DNA from: CAZZCP01 sp964653235
GTDB taxonomy: Bacteria > Bdellovibrionota > Bdellovibrionia > Bdellovibrionales > UBA840
Length of the DNA: 41,093 bases
Direction of reading: 5' to 3'
NCBI GenBank assembly: GCA_964653235.1
Contig: CAZZCP010000015.1
Location: forward strand, 1-41,093
Position numbers and translations under genes: made by a program. Below are positions 1-8,311 of this stretch, in pieces; the stretch's first letter is position 1, and every line of letters starts with the position of its first letter. Below the pieces are notes generated by a model. It saw only the letters and a list, made by a program, of their open reading frames with translations. It was not told the origin of the DNA and searched no databases.

Positions 1-1014
1 AATGCGATCAAAATAAATTTCTTTGTTTTGAATTTCATCTCCACGCTCTGCAAATTCTTGAAAGCGCTTCTCGAGACCTTGAAAAGAAATATGGCGAATC
101 TCTTCTTTTAAACTTCTACCTTCAGATGTTGGAAAATCAGGTAAATGATAAATCCTTTTGCCATCGGCATCAAAAAGTGGAAACTCGATATTGCATTTGT
201 CGGCAATCTTTAAAGTATTCTCAATGGCTTCTGGTAAATCTGCAAACAGCCGCTTCATTTGCTCTGGTGGTTTAAAGAAAAACTCATCCGAACCCAAGCG
301 AAAGCGTGAATCATCTTGCAAGGTTTTGTTTGTGCCAATGCAAACCAAAACTTCTTGGGCTAATGAATCTGATTTATCTAAGTAGTGAACATCATTGGCT
401 GCAACTATGGGAATCGACAATTCTTGAGAAGCTTTAAGCAAAAATTGGTTGATTTGATCCCACTCCTCAAGACCTGGACGGAGCAGCTCAAGATAAAAGT
501 CATCTGCAAACCAATTTTTATAGCGTTTACATAATTCTAAAGCGACTTCCTCTCCCTTTTCAAGAAATTGAAATACGATATCGCCTCTTTTGCCTCCACT
601 TAAAGCAATCAATTGGCTTAAATCTTCGTTCTCTAAAACTTCATAATCAATTCTCGGTTTGTAATAGAAGCCCTCTTGATAGCCTATGGTGCTCAAGCGA
701 CAAAGAGCTTGGTAGCCTTGATAATTTTTAGCAAGTAAAACCAATCTACGATTTGGCCCCTCATTGCGCGAACGATCTCCGCCTTTAACCAGACGACCTT
801 GGGGTGCCAAATAGGCATCTAGGCCGATAATTCCTTTTACGCCTTCTTTTTGACAAGCATTAAAAAACTCAATGGCACCAAAAAGATTGCCATTATCGGT
901 TAGAGCGACCGCAGGCATCTGATATCGTGCTGCCATTTTTGCTAATTGTTTGGGTGGAATCGATGCCTCTAAAAGCGAATACATCGAATGCACATGAAGG
1001 TGTACAAATGACAT
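1..1014 (-). CDS. dnaE: DNA polymerase III alpha subunit, N-terminal part (partial)
   Basis: This is the catalytic subunit of the replicative polymerase. Only the first 338 residues are present and the reading frame runs off the left edge of the window. The protein starts at an ATG (1014-1012) with the PHP-domain opening FVHLHVHSMYSLLEAS, followed by ALTDNGNLFGAIEF and a GVKGIIGLD segment, all typical of DnaE. The PHP metal-ligand histidines of the first motif are kept, and a later NDVHYL segment also keeps a histidine, so the PHP site may still bind metal; that last point is inference. It is the last member in the window of a minus-strand run (YiiX-like, guaA, methyltransferase, dnaE), 41 bp after the methyltransferase stop. 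The polymerase palm and its catalytic aspartates lie outside the window. Confidence 0.95.
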   Translation of the reverse strand, partial: MSFVHLHVHSMYSLLEASIPPKQLAKMAARYQMPAVALTDNGNLFGAIEFFNACQKEGVKGIIGLDAYLAPQGRLVKGGDRSRNEGPNRRLVLLAKNYQGYQALCRLSTIGYQEGFYYKPRIDYEVLENEDLSQLIALSGGKRGDIVFQFLEKGEEVALELCKRYKNWFADDFYLELLRPGLEEWDQINQFLLKASQELSIPIVAANDVHYLDKSDSLAQEVLVCIGTNKTLQDDSRFRLGSDEFFFKPPEQMKRLFADLPEAIENTLKIADKCNIEFPLFDADGKRIYHLPDFPTSEGRSLKEEIRHISFQGLEKRFQEFAERGDEIQNKEIYFDRI

Positions 1015-1055
1015 GACAAAATCTTAGCAGAGCTCGGCTGTAAGCAAAAGAGAAT

Positions 1056-1877
1056 TTAAACTCGATAGGAAATACAGCACCAATAAGGAGTAGAATTCGA
1101 AAAAGTGATTCTCTCAAAACCGGTGTTCTCAAGCATTTGAGTGATTTGTCGACGAGAAAATCTCTGTTCAAGCCGAGTTCCAAAACGATCTAAAGCGTCA
1201 TTTCTGCAAATATAAAAAGCTTTATCACGATAATCAGATAAAGGAATATTCTCTACATTGACACCCAATTTTTCTAACAACCAAGCCAAGCGACTGAGAG
1301 GAAAATACACCGTAAAGGCAATCGCATCACAAGACATTTTCTTTGCCCCTTTTGGGAGCTTACTGATACAACTTCGCAAACAATCTGAGACTTTCCAGAT
1401 AGCGCGGAACCACCATGGCTTGTTTTCGAAATTATAATACAAATACAAAAGAAATGGAGCACCGGGCTTAAGCAATCTTGCACAATCTGCAAGCGCTTTT
1501 TCGGTATCAGGAATATGATGAAGAACTCCCAAAGAGTAACCAAAATCTTGACTGGCAGTTTCGATACTGCAAGTATCTGTGGTTTCATTCCAAAATCTTA
1601 CATTGTCTGTATCTTTTAAAATTTGTTGAGCTACTTCAATGGCACGACTAGGCTCGATACAATTTAAAATTTTCACTTTTGGAGCAACAAATTGAGCCCA
1701 TCTTCCTGAGCCACAACCCATATCAAAACCTACAGAATCTTTTGAGATCTGATTCCATGGAAAGATTCGAAAGTATTGTTGGTAGGCCGAGAAAATTTTT
1801 TCTTTTTCAACTTTGGTGAAGTTAAACTCAAGCCATTCATTACCAAAGTCTTCAATAACTCTCTGGTCCCGGTTCAT
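1056..1877 (-). CDS. Class I SAM-dependent methyltransferase
   Basis: A 273-residue soluble protein with a clear Rossmann-type SAM-binding motif I (FDMGCGSGRWAQF, about residues 51-63). An acidic loop (NCIEPSRA) and a motif IV/post-I region (YSLGVLHHIPDTEKAL) follow, as in Methyltransf_11/UbiE-like enzymes. The C-terminal half is rich in aromatic and basic residues (YLYYNFENKPWWFRAIWK) and may form the substrate lid. The substrate cannot be told from sequence; small-molecule, lipid or sugar targets are all possible for this family. The ATG at 1877 follows the guaA stop by 3 bp, so the two are probably translated from one message. Confidence 0.85.
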   Translation of the reverse strand: MNRDQRVIEDFGNEWLEFNFTKVEKEKIFSAYQQYFRIFPWNQISKDSVGFDMGCGSGRWAQFVAPKVKILNCIEPSRAIEVAQQILKDTDNVRFWNETTDTCSIETASQDFGYSLGVLHHIPDTEKALADCARLLKPGAPFLLYLYYNFENKPWWFRAIWKVSDCLRSCISKLPKGAKKMSCDAIAFTVYFPLSRLAWLLEKLGVNVENIPLSDYRDKAFYICRNDALDRFGTRLEQRFSRRQITQMLENTGFERITFSNSTPYWCCISYRV

Positions 1878-1880
1878 CCC

Positions 1881-3413
1881 TCACTCCCACTCAATGGTCG
1901 CAGGAGGTTTACTCGTAACATCATAAACCACTCGATTGATCGCTTGCACTTTATTGGTAATGGAGTTCGATATTTTACGCAAAAAACCAGGAGGAAACTC
2001 AAACCAATCGGCCGTCATGCCATCCACAGAGGTTACGGCTCTTAAAACCACGCTCCTTCCATAGGTTCTGCCATCTCCCTGCACCCCCACACTACGTATC
2101 GGTAAAAGCGCAACGTAAGCCTGCCAAATATAGTCATAAAGTCCTTCTTCACGCAAAGCTTGAATAAAGACCGCATCTGCTTCTTGTAAAATCTCAACAT
2201 CTTCTTTTTCAATAGCGCCCAAAATACGAACAGCAAGTCCAGGCCCCGGAAAAGGGTGACGATAGAGAAAGTCTTTCGGAATCCCTAGGTCTTCTCCAAT
2301 GGCACGAACCTCATCTTTAAAAAGTTCGCGCAATGGCTCAACCAATTTAAGTTTCATTTTCTCCGGCAAACCACCTACATTGTGGTGAGATTTAATGGTC
2401 ACAGAACTGCCGCGAAGATTTACAGATTCAATCACATCAGGATAGAGAGTTCCTTGAGCTAGCCATTCGATTTCGGGATGCTCTTTCAATTCCTCTTCAA
2501 ATATTTCAATAAAAAGTCTGCCTATGGTTTTTCTCTTGGTCTCAGGGTCTGAAATTCCTTTTAAAGCCGATAAAAAAACTTCGGTGGCATCACTGCCCTT
2601 TACATTGAGGCCCCAATTTCGATACTTTTCTAAGACTTCTTCATATTCATTTTTGCGAAGCAGTCCGTTATTGACAAAAACACAGTGTACATTCTCGGCA
2701 CCAAAAGCTCGAGTTAATAAAGTCGCCGTCACTGTAGAATCAACACCACCACTCAAAGCACAAAGAACTTTTGAATTCGCTGGAACTTTCTTTTTTAACT
2801 CTTCTAGTATGTGTTCAACAATATTGTGAGCTGACCAAGTGGCTTTGGCACCACACAGTTCAAAAACAAAGGCTTTTAAAAGTTCTGCTCCATGATCTGT
2901 GTGGTGTACTTCTGGATGAAACTGCACTCCCCAAATTCTCTCTCCTTTGAAAGCCGCAGGATGATTGCTCTGTGAGTAGGCGATAATCTCAGCACCTTCT
3001 GGAGCTTTCAATACAACATCTCCATGGCTCATCCAAACGCGATGCTTAAGCCCCAGGTTTAAATTCTTAGAGAAATTCTTTTCCCATCGAACAAAGTTTT
3101 CACCATATTCTTTATTAGGGTCAGGCTCCACCTTACCACCCAATTGATGCGCCATAAGTTGCATACCGTAGCAAATACCAAGTGTCGGCGCCAAATCGAC
3201 GAGCTCTTTCACATCACGAACCGGTGAGTCTGAGCTTTTTACCGAACTAGGCCCACCGCTAAGGATAATCCCGCGAGGATTAAACTTTTTCAGCTCAGAG
3301 AGTTCTACGTCAAAGGGAAAGAGTTCAGAATAGACACCCAACTCGCGCAAGCGACGGGCGATCAATTGGCTCACCTGAGAACCAAAGTCTAAAATTGCAA
3401 ATGCATTATCCAT
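1881..3413 (-). CDS. guaA: GMP synthase (glutamine-hydrolysing)
   Basis: Converts XMP to GMP using ATP and ammonia from glutamine, the last step of guanine nucleotide synthesis. The class I glutamine amidotransferase domain occupies about residues 1-190, with nucleophile Cys81 in GICYGMQLMAHQLGG and the His166/Glu168 pair in FHPEV. The ATP pyrophosphatase domain has its PP-loop at about 221-226 (SGGVDS). The C-terminal dimerisation domain ends with the typical PPATIEWE. The 510-residue length is normal for the family. The gene lies 30 bp after the YiiX-like gene and 3 bp before the methyltransferase. The preceding purine step, guaB, is in the same window but in a separate transcription unit. 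Confidence 0.98.
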   Translation of the reverse strand: MDNAFAILDFGSQVSQLIARRLRELGVYSELFPFDVELSELKKFNPRGIILSGGPSSVKSSDSPVRDVKELVDLAPTLGICYGMQLMAHQLGGKVEPDPNKEYGENFVRWEKNFSKNLNLGLKHRVWMSHGDVVLKAPEGAEIIAYSQSNHPAAFKGERIWGVQFHPEVHHTDHGAELLKAFVFELCGAKATWSAHNIVEHILEELKKKVPANSKVLCALSGGVDSTVTATLLTRAFGAENVHCVFVNNGLLRKNEYEEVLEKYRNWGLNVKGSDATEVFLSALKGISDPETKRKTIGRLFIEIFEEELKEHPEIEWLAQGTLYPDVIESVNLRGSSVTIKSHHNVGGLPEKMKLKLVEPLRELFKDEVRAIGEDLGIPKDFLYRHPFPGPGLAVRILGAIEKEDVEILQEADAVFIQALREEGLYDYIWQAYVALLPIRSVGVQGDGRTYGRSVVLRAVTSVDGMTADWFEFPPGFLRKISNSITNKVQAINRVVYDVTSKPPATIEWE

Positions 3414-3443
3414 AGAAGAGATATAGCAGCTTTTACAGAAAGA

Positions 3444-5000
3444 TCAAAATCTTAGTTCACCCGCTGAGATTTTCTCTTTGTAAAATTGGAGCTCATCAGC
3501 ATACTTCAAAATATTGCCATAACCTGGTCGATTGGGATCTTGGTTTCCTGATAGATAGTTAAAGGCTGCAAGAATATCATTTCTATAGCCAATAAAGGCC
3601 CACTCGCTCTCGGGGCGAAAAAATGCAAAGCCCTCTCTTCGTTCAAATGCATTGGGAGAAAAGACTGTAGATTGACGTATCATCTGTAGTCTACGCTCTA
3701 TTTCTTGTACCGAAGCCAGGGGATCTAAATCTTCTGCCGTAAGTGAATAGATATACTCAGTAGTGAGTACCAAAAGAAAATAACTTCGAATCAAATCACC
3801 TTGCTTTTGCAAAAAACCAGGAACTTGAGGCAAAGCTGGCTGTACCAGCTCAAGCAAATCTTGGTTGACACTTTCTGCTCGAACCTCAGGGTCTAAGACA
3901 AAATTGATTTCATTTAAAAATAAATCGGGATCAAAAGCATAAGCTCTATCTCCCTGAAGAGGATCGAGCCATGTATAGAGGGCATCAAGTGTTAGATCGA
4001 GAACCCGAGCTCTATGAGTCAATCCATAGTCTTTCGACTCAGCTAGAATTTCTAAATCTTCTTGAAAAACAAAATCTCCGGGAGCCAAAGTAATATCTGC
4101 TTCGATCCCGATCTTGCCGCGAAAATTTTGAGTCGAAGCACGAAGAGGGCTCAAAATTTTGTCAGTATTGAAATCAGCCTCTAGCTCTACTGCAGCCTCT
4201 AAATAGGCCCAGTAAACAAACTCGCTACAAAAAAAGAGCTGACCAAAATCTTCACGACTTGGATCTAAAATCATTGAAAAACGATACTCAACCGCTGTGC
4301 CATTCAGAGTCTCTGCGTACTTGCCCCAAGCCTTTTCAGCCGCCTTCAAGGCAAAATCTGGGTTTTTATGTCGAAGAACTAACATACGTGGCGTATTCTC
4401 ATTCAATGCATCTTCAAGCGAGCGAGTCAATATTCCTTTTTGCACGATAGATTCCACCACTTGCAACTGACCTGAAGTGTCTTTTGCTATGATTCCGGCA
4501 TGAGAATAGATCGAAGGGGCAACTCCTATTCGAGCAATTGCAGGAGAACTCACACTATTGCCGCGAAACAACAAAATATCTCCCTCTTGAATATCTTCAG
4601 GACCTTTAAACTCTTGTAGAAATTTTGGATTGACCAAAGTTTCAGGAAAAAAAGAAGAAAAAGAAGTTTTAACATTTTCTTCACTTTCTTGAACTTGAAA
4701 GCCAAAATATGCTTCTCCCAGAATTTCTTGAGCAAAATCAACCGCCCGGTAGAGATTTCGAAGTGCAATAATACGAGGGCCATCTTCGTTTTCTTCGTGA
4801 ACTTCTTCTTTAATTAAGTTCTCTAGGCTTTGAAACTCATAAATAGCTGCACTCAGCTGACCTGGATTCTCAATGTCTTTAAAAATTTTAGGGTCGGTAT
4901 TTCGAAACTGAAAATAAAGTTGGGCAATACTCTGGGCATCGGCATTTACTTCAAGAGCTGTGCGTATCTCTTTTGCTTTATCTAAAAGCTCCTGGATCAC
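3444..5000 (-). CDS. YiiX-like permuted papain-fold (NlpC/P60-type) hydrolase
   Basis: The open frame gives 518 residues from a GTG at 5000. The core resembles the YiiX/YaeF permuted papain-like family: GDILLFRG (about 140-147), a catalytic-type histidine in SHAGIIAK (His167), VVESIVQKG (Glu183) and the nucleophile-type cysteine in FFCSEFVYWAY (Cys258). Members of this fold cleave amide or ester bonds in cell-envelope material or lipids; the substrate here is unknown. A long C-terminal extension of about 250 residues has no motif I recognise. The GTG is probably not the natural start. A signal peptide lies just upstream in another frame, separated by a one-base shift (see 5001-5083), so the native protein is expected to be exported. 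Confidence 0.75.
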   Translation of the reverse strand: MIQELLDKAKEIRTALEVNADAQSIAQLYFQFRNTDPKIFKDIENPGQLSAAIYEFQSLENLIKEEVHEENEDGPRIIALRNLYRAVDFAQEILGEAYFGFQVQESEENVKTSFSSFFPETLVNPKFLQEFKGPEDIQEGDILLFRGNSVSSPAIARIGVAPSIYSHAGIIAKDTSGQLQVVESIVQKGILTRSLEDALNENTPRMLVLRHKNPDFALKAAEKAWGKYAETLNGTAVEYRFSMILDPSREDFGQLFFCSEFVYWAYLEAAVELEADFNTDKILSPLRASTQNFRGKIGIEADITLAPGDFVFQEDLEILAESKDYGLTHRARVLDLTLDALYTWLDPLQGDRAYAFDPDLFLNEINFVLDPEVRAESVNQDLLELVQPALPQVPGFLQKQGDLIRSYFLLVLTTEYIYSLTAEDLDPLASVQEIERRLQMIRQSTVFSPNAFERREGFAFFRPESEWAFIGYRNDILAAFNYLSGNQDPNRPGYGNILKYADELQFYKEKISAGELRF

Positions 5001-5083
5001 AGGATGGAGTGACTTTGCACTTTCAGTTTGGGAGTGAGAATTTAAAACAAAAAAAAACAGATTAAAAATAATAATGATTTCAT
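5001..5083 (-). other. Frameshifted signal-peptide start of the YiiX-like gene
   Basis: On the minus strand an ATG at 5083-5081, preceded by TTAGGT, begins MKSLLFLICFF and then meets a TAA. Adding a single T to the run of nine Ts (A9 on the plus strand, 5049-5057) would give MKSLLFLICFFFVLNSHSQ and read straight into the frame of the downstream hydrolase without a stop. This is a textbook lipid-free signal peptide. So the gene probably starts at 5083, and the run is either miscounted in the assembly or a length-variable tract. Confidence 0.7.
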
Positions 5084-5189
5084 ACAGACCTAATACCAGA
5101 CAGACAGAGCGAAAGTCTTATGTATTTTTTCAATGAGTAAATTTTCCTAGGCAAGGCTTCTGTCTCAAGATCACCTAAAGTTTAGTTTA

Positions 5190-5222
5190 TTGACTTCTAT
5201 CTGATCTTTTATCTTTTATATT
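5190..5222 (+). promoter_or_regulatory. Weak candidate promoter for the secreted Cys-rich protein
   Basis: TTGACT (5190-5195) resembles a -35 box, and TTTATA (5215-5220) or TATATT (5217-5222) resembles a -10 box. The spacing of 19-21 bp is longer than the ideal 17, so this is tentative. It lies 41 bp upstream of the start at 5263. Confidence 0.25.
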
Positions 5223-5262
5223 CCGAAAAGATTTTGAGTACTTATAAAGCTTTTGGAGGACT

Positions 5263-5850
5263 ATGCGCAAACTCTTAACACTGAGTTTTGTCTTCATGTT
5301 GATCTGCAATATCAGCAGAGCAGACAGCTGCGCGCAAAAATCCATCTGCTCTTATATTATCAAATCAAAACAAAGCGGAGAACTGCTGAAAAAGAGCGGC
5401 GCTAAGAGTTGTAAAATTACAGTACAAATTTGCAAACGCTATGTTGAGAAAAAAGTCTTTCAGTTTTGTGAAGAGAAAAAAAAAAATATTATCGTTCAAA
5501 GTCTAACCAAAATAGGCAAAAAGAAAAAATTCGATCAATTCGAATACGATTGCCTCGCCAATATGTTCGTTATATACGAAAAAAAGTTTAAACAGCGCCC
5601 CTCAGCCGCTGTCGAAAGTGCTTTGGCAAAAGAATACCAAGAACTACAAGATGCGCAAAAGCGAATACCTGCGAGCTTTGAAGCCAAAGAGAAAACTCAA
5701 TCGATTCTTGAAGAAGACAATCTATGTGTAAGTAAACCTTGGCTTTGCCAAGATAAATGCGGTCCTAACCAAGAGATTGTGGCCGGTGAATGCAAGTGTA
5801 TCTTAGGATACAAACTCAAAGGAGGTGTGTGTAGTCCTATCACTCCATAG
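5263..5850 (+). CDS. Secreted Cys-rich protein with EGF-like C-terminus, unknown function
   Basis: A 195-residue protein with a clear signal peptide (MRKLLTLSFVFMLICNISRA, cleavage near Ala-Asp). The start is fixed by TTTGGAGG 7-8 bp upstream. The mature N-terminal part is lysine-rich with paired cysteines (SCAQKSICSY, SCKITVQICKRY). The last about 45 residues hold a compact cysteine pattern, WLCQDKCGPNQEIVAGECKC and GGVCSP, resembling an EGF-like or trypsin-inhibitor-like fold. Disulfides imply a periplasmic or surface location. The coding sequence contains a run of eleven As (5476-5486). I do not recognise the family. It is convergent with the fructosamine-kinase-like gene. Confidence 0.75.
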   Translation: MRKLLTLSFVFMLICNISRADSCAQKSICSYIIKSKQSGELLKKSGAKSCKITVQICKRYVEKKVFQFCEEKKKNIIVQSLTKIGKKKKFDQFEYDCLANMFVIYEKKFKQRPSAAVESALAKEYQELQDAQKRIPASFEAKEKTQSILEEDNLCVSKPWLCQDKCGPNQEIVAGECKCILGYKLKGGVCSPITP

Positions 5851-5881
5851 TTTAAAAAGTACTCAGGCCTTTGCTTTGGGC

Positions 5882-6742
5882 TTAATACAAAGCACGATAA
5901 AAACTAGATATACAAGATGACCTATAGGACTCACCAAAGAGACTAAAGTGATTCATGTAATGATAAAGCTGATACACAGCCATACGTTTATTTGCATTGT
6001 TCGTAAAAGCTCGCAGACTGTGGTAAGCTGTATAGAATTCGGGGGCAAAGCCTCCGAACATATATGTCATAGCAAGATCTGCTTCGGGATGCCCCCAATA
6101 GCAGGCCGGATCGATGAGATAGACTTTATTCTCATTACCAAACAGATAGTTTCCACTCCAGAGATCACCGTGCAAAAGAGCAGGCGGCTCTTCTGCCTCT
6201 TGCAATAGGTCTGTGATTTGATCTGAGAGTTCATTAAAGAGAGTGTTCATTTCTCGATCCCAAAAACCTTTTTCTTGAAGATAGTCTTTTTGCACACAAA
6301 TTCGATTTTTCCAGTACCACTGCGGCCAATTGCATTGATAGACGGCCTTAGGATTTTTTTGCCGGTTCCAACCAATAAAATTATCTCGATAAAAACCCAA
6401 ATACTTGGCCTTTTGATTGTGCATCCATGCAAGTCTTTCACCTAAGAGAGAGAATGAATTTTGATTTCCCGCTTGAGAATCAATCCATTCAAGCAGCAAT
6501 AGATTCTCATTGGAAAAAAATATTTGAGGGGTAAAATGAGAACAGAGTCTATCTATTTCTTGAAGATTTTGTTTTTCGCAAATAGCCATCTCTGTGTTTT
6601 GAGAATATATCTTTAAAAAATATTTTTCTTGATTCAATGTAATTGCATACGAATCAGCTATATCGCCGCCATAAAGCCTTTCTATGTTTTGGATAGGCCC
6701 AAATTGAGATTCTATTTGTGTTCGGTTTTGATTATGAATCAT
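5882..6742 (-). CDS. Fructosamine/ketosamine-3-kinase family protein
   Basis: A 286-residue soluble protein of the fructosamine-3-kinase/aminoglycoside phosphotransferase fold. An N-lobe lysine lies in KYFLKIY (Lys44) and a paired glutamate follows near residue 56. The catalytic loop LLHGDLWSGN (about 189-198) and the metal-binding IDPACYWGHPEADLAMT (Asp211) are diagnostic of the FN3K family. These enzymes phosphorylate sugar adducts on amines, leading to deglycation. The start ATG at 6742 sits directly beside the dispersed repeat at 6744-6932, whose terminal repeat provides AAGGGAG as ribosome-binding site. Expression may therefore depend on the element. Confidence 0.9.
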   Translation of the reverse strand: MIHNQNRTQIESQFGPIQNIERLYGGDIADSYAITLNQEKYFLKIYSQNTEMAICEKQNLQEIDRLCSHFTPQIFFSNENLLLLEWIDSQAGNQNSFSLLGERLAWMHNQKAKYLGFYRDNFIGWNRQKNPKAVYQCNWPQWYWKNRICVQKDYLQEKGFWDREMNTLFNELSDQITDLLQEAEEPPALLHGDLWSGNYLFGNENKVYLIDPACYWGHPEADLAMTYMFGGFAPEFYTAYHSLRAFTNNANKRMAVYQLYHYMNHFSLFGESYRSSCISSFYRALY

Positions 6743-6743
6743 T

Positions 6744-6932
6744 AGCTGCTCCCTTTTATTTCACTTTTTTAGTTAAAGAATATCGTAGTTTTGATGACCT
6801 AGGCTACTTGTCCGAGAATGCCTTAAAATTTCAAGATTCTCGGACAGAATAGCTTAAGTATCTTATATATTTAACTCACTTCGGACATCTGTCCGAAGTG
6901 AAATAAAAGGGAGCAGTTTCAAGGGAGCAGCT
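6744..6932 (-). repeat. Dispersed structured repeat, copy 1 (MITE-like, reverse orientation)
   Basis: One of three related elements (others at 10299-10473 and 22691-22865), inverted relative to those two. It is bounded by AGCTGCTCCCTTTTATTTCA at the left and its reverse complement at the right. The right terminus is doubled: a first end at about 6916 is followed by a second AAGGGAGCAGCT ending at 6932. An inner perfect palindrome has 11-bp arms (6877-6887 and 6890-6900, CACTTCGGACA). A second stem pairs 6809-6819 with 6836-6846 (TGTCCGAGAAT). There is no room for a coding region. The rest of the 6743-7057 gap (6933-7057) is AT-rich with no gene visible. Confidence 0.85.
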
Positions 6933-7057
6933 CATAAAGTAGAATTTTTTATCAATGTAAGAATCACTCATGCGTTTGTAATTCAGAAAGGGATTTTTTT
7001 ATAGCTTCTGTTTGTCAAAGAAAATGTTAAGTAAGCTTTGAATTTAAAACAGGATTA

Positions 7058-8311
7058 TTGAATAAAATATTTTTTCGCTATTTTATGGCNNNNNNNNNNC
7101 CCCTATTTTTACAAGCGCAGCAGCACCAACAAAGTTTCTTTCGAAACGACATACGAGCTGCCCTTGACTGGCAAAAACAAAAAGAAGAATTTCCAGAATT
7201 CTTTGAAAAGAGAGAGGATTCTTTTGATAATGAATCTGGAGTTCGGGTAGAGGGGCACATCTATCACGATGTCGTTGCATTTTGGGTTCCAATGACGGGC
7301 CCGGTTGCTTATCTCAACCAATATGTTGGTTTCAAAGTTTTTTTAAATGAAAAACAAGAAGTTGTAATTGCAATTTGCGGGCGCGAAAATCTCAACAACT
7401 GTAGTATGGACCTTGCAAATTTAAATGGCTCAGAAAATGATCTTGATACAGGATTTCGCCCTGCTTTAAGACATTTGTACTTTCGTCAATATTTCAATGA
7501 AAACTTTGCCGCTGAGATAGGTTCTCTTGAAGCCTATGGCCAGACGCCTTTGGATTTTCACGGCAGAGCGGGAACCATTACAGGGGTTCGCGTTCTGGGT
7601 AAAGGTTTTCAAAATGACAGCCTTAGCTTTCGAGTCACCGCTGGTGATATTGGAGAAGATGACTTTCAAGCAGATATTTTTGACCGTGAGCTAGGAAGAA
7701 CTTATGTTGAAGCAAAAGTGATTAAAGATGTAAATGACCGTCTTACGATCAGCATTAGCTATGAAAATTTTGATGGCCTCAATATCTTTAGACAAAGAAC
7801 CGATTTTCATTTACCCGTTGCTGGAAGAAACATTCAAGTTTTTGAAGAATCATTGAGTGATGTCGATGATGGAGCTACGAAATATCTTGTCGGAGCCAGT
7901 GTAGATTTAGGAGAAGTCTTCACCAAACAAGCGAATGGATTGAGATTTACAACCTACCACACGGATACTACTGGTGATACGTCAGACCCAAATTCGAAAT
8001 TCAATCAAAGAATTCGCGGTATCACTCCTCCTGAACACGTCAGCCCCTTGGTAGATTCTGCATTTTACGTAGGTGTTTTTTATGAAAAACAAATCTTTAG
8101 AAACTCAAAACATAATCACTATCTATTTGCTTATTACGACCAAATTTTTGATTACGGCGAGGGAACAGGCTTTGATCAAAATCCTTTAAGCCAAAGCGGC
8201 TCACGTGGTGAATTTGCTATCGGTTATCGTATGAATTTCAATGCCCGTTACAATCGTGCAAAACGATCTTTTGAATTTACTGAATCTGATAATTCGGCGC
8301 CTCTTTGGTAA
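7058..8311 (+). CDS. Probable outer-membrane beta-barrel protein, porin-like
   Basis: Starts at a TTG with AGGA just upstream. The first residues (MNKIFFRYFM) look like a signal peptide interrupted by ten Ns (7090-7099), then continue PLFLQAQQ. The mature part alternates polar and hydrophobic residues with frequent aromatic/glycine strands (RVEGHIYHDVVAFWV, FTTYHTDTTGDT, HYLFAYYDQIFDYGEG). It ends in a strand-like FAIGYRMNFNARYN region, as expected for a barrel. It lacks motifs that name a substrate. The start and length are uncertain because the Ns may hide a gap of different size. The 3' end overlaps guaB by 35 bp in convergent orientation. Confidence 0.6.
   Translation: MNKIFFRYFMXXXXPLFLQAQQHQQSFFRNDIRAALDWQKQKEEFPEFFEKREDSFDNESGVRVEGHIYHDVVAFWVPMTGPVAYLNQYVGFKVFLNEKQEVVIAICGRENLNNCSMDLANLNGSENDLDTGFRPALRHLYFRQYFNENFAAEIGSLEAYGQTPLDFHGRAGTITGVRVLGKGFQNDSLSFRVTAGDIGEDDFQADIFDRELGRTYVEAKVIKDVNDRLTISISYENFDGLNIFRQRTDFHLPVAGRNIQVFEESLSDVDDGATKYLVGASVDLGEVFTKQANGLRFTTYHTDTTGDTSDPNSKFNQRIRGITPPEHVSPLVDSAFYVGVFYEKQIFRNSKHNHYLFAYYDQIFDYGEGTGFDQNPLSQSGSRGEFAIGYRMNFNARYNRAKRSFEFTESDNSAPLW
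7090..7099. other. Run of ten Ns (assembly gap)
   Basis: Ten undetermined bases lie inside the presumed signal peptide of the barrel protein. Their true number is unknown, although ten keeps the flanking frame open. Confidence 0.95.
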
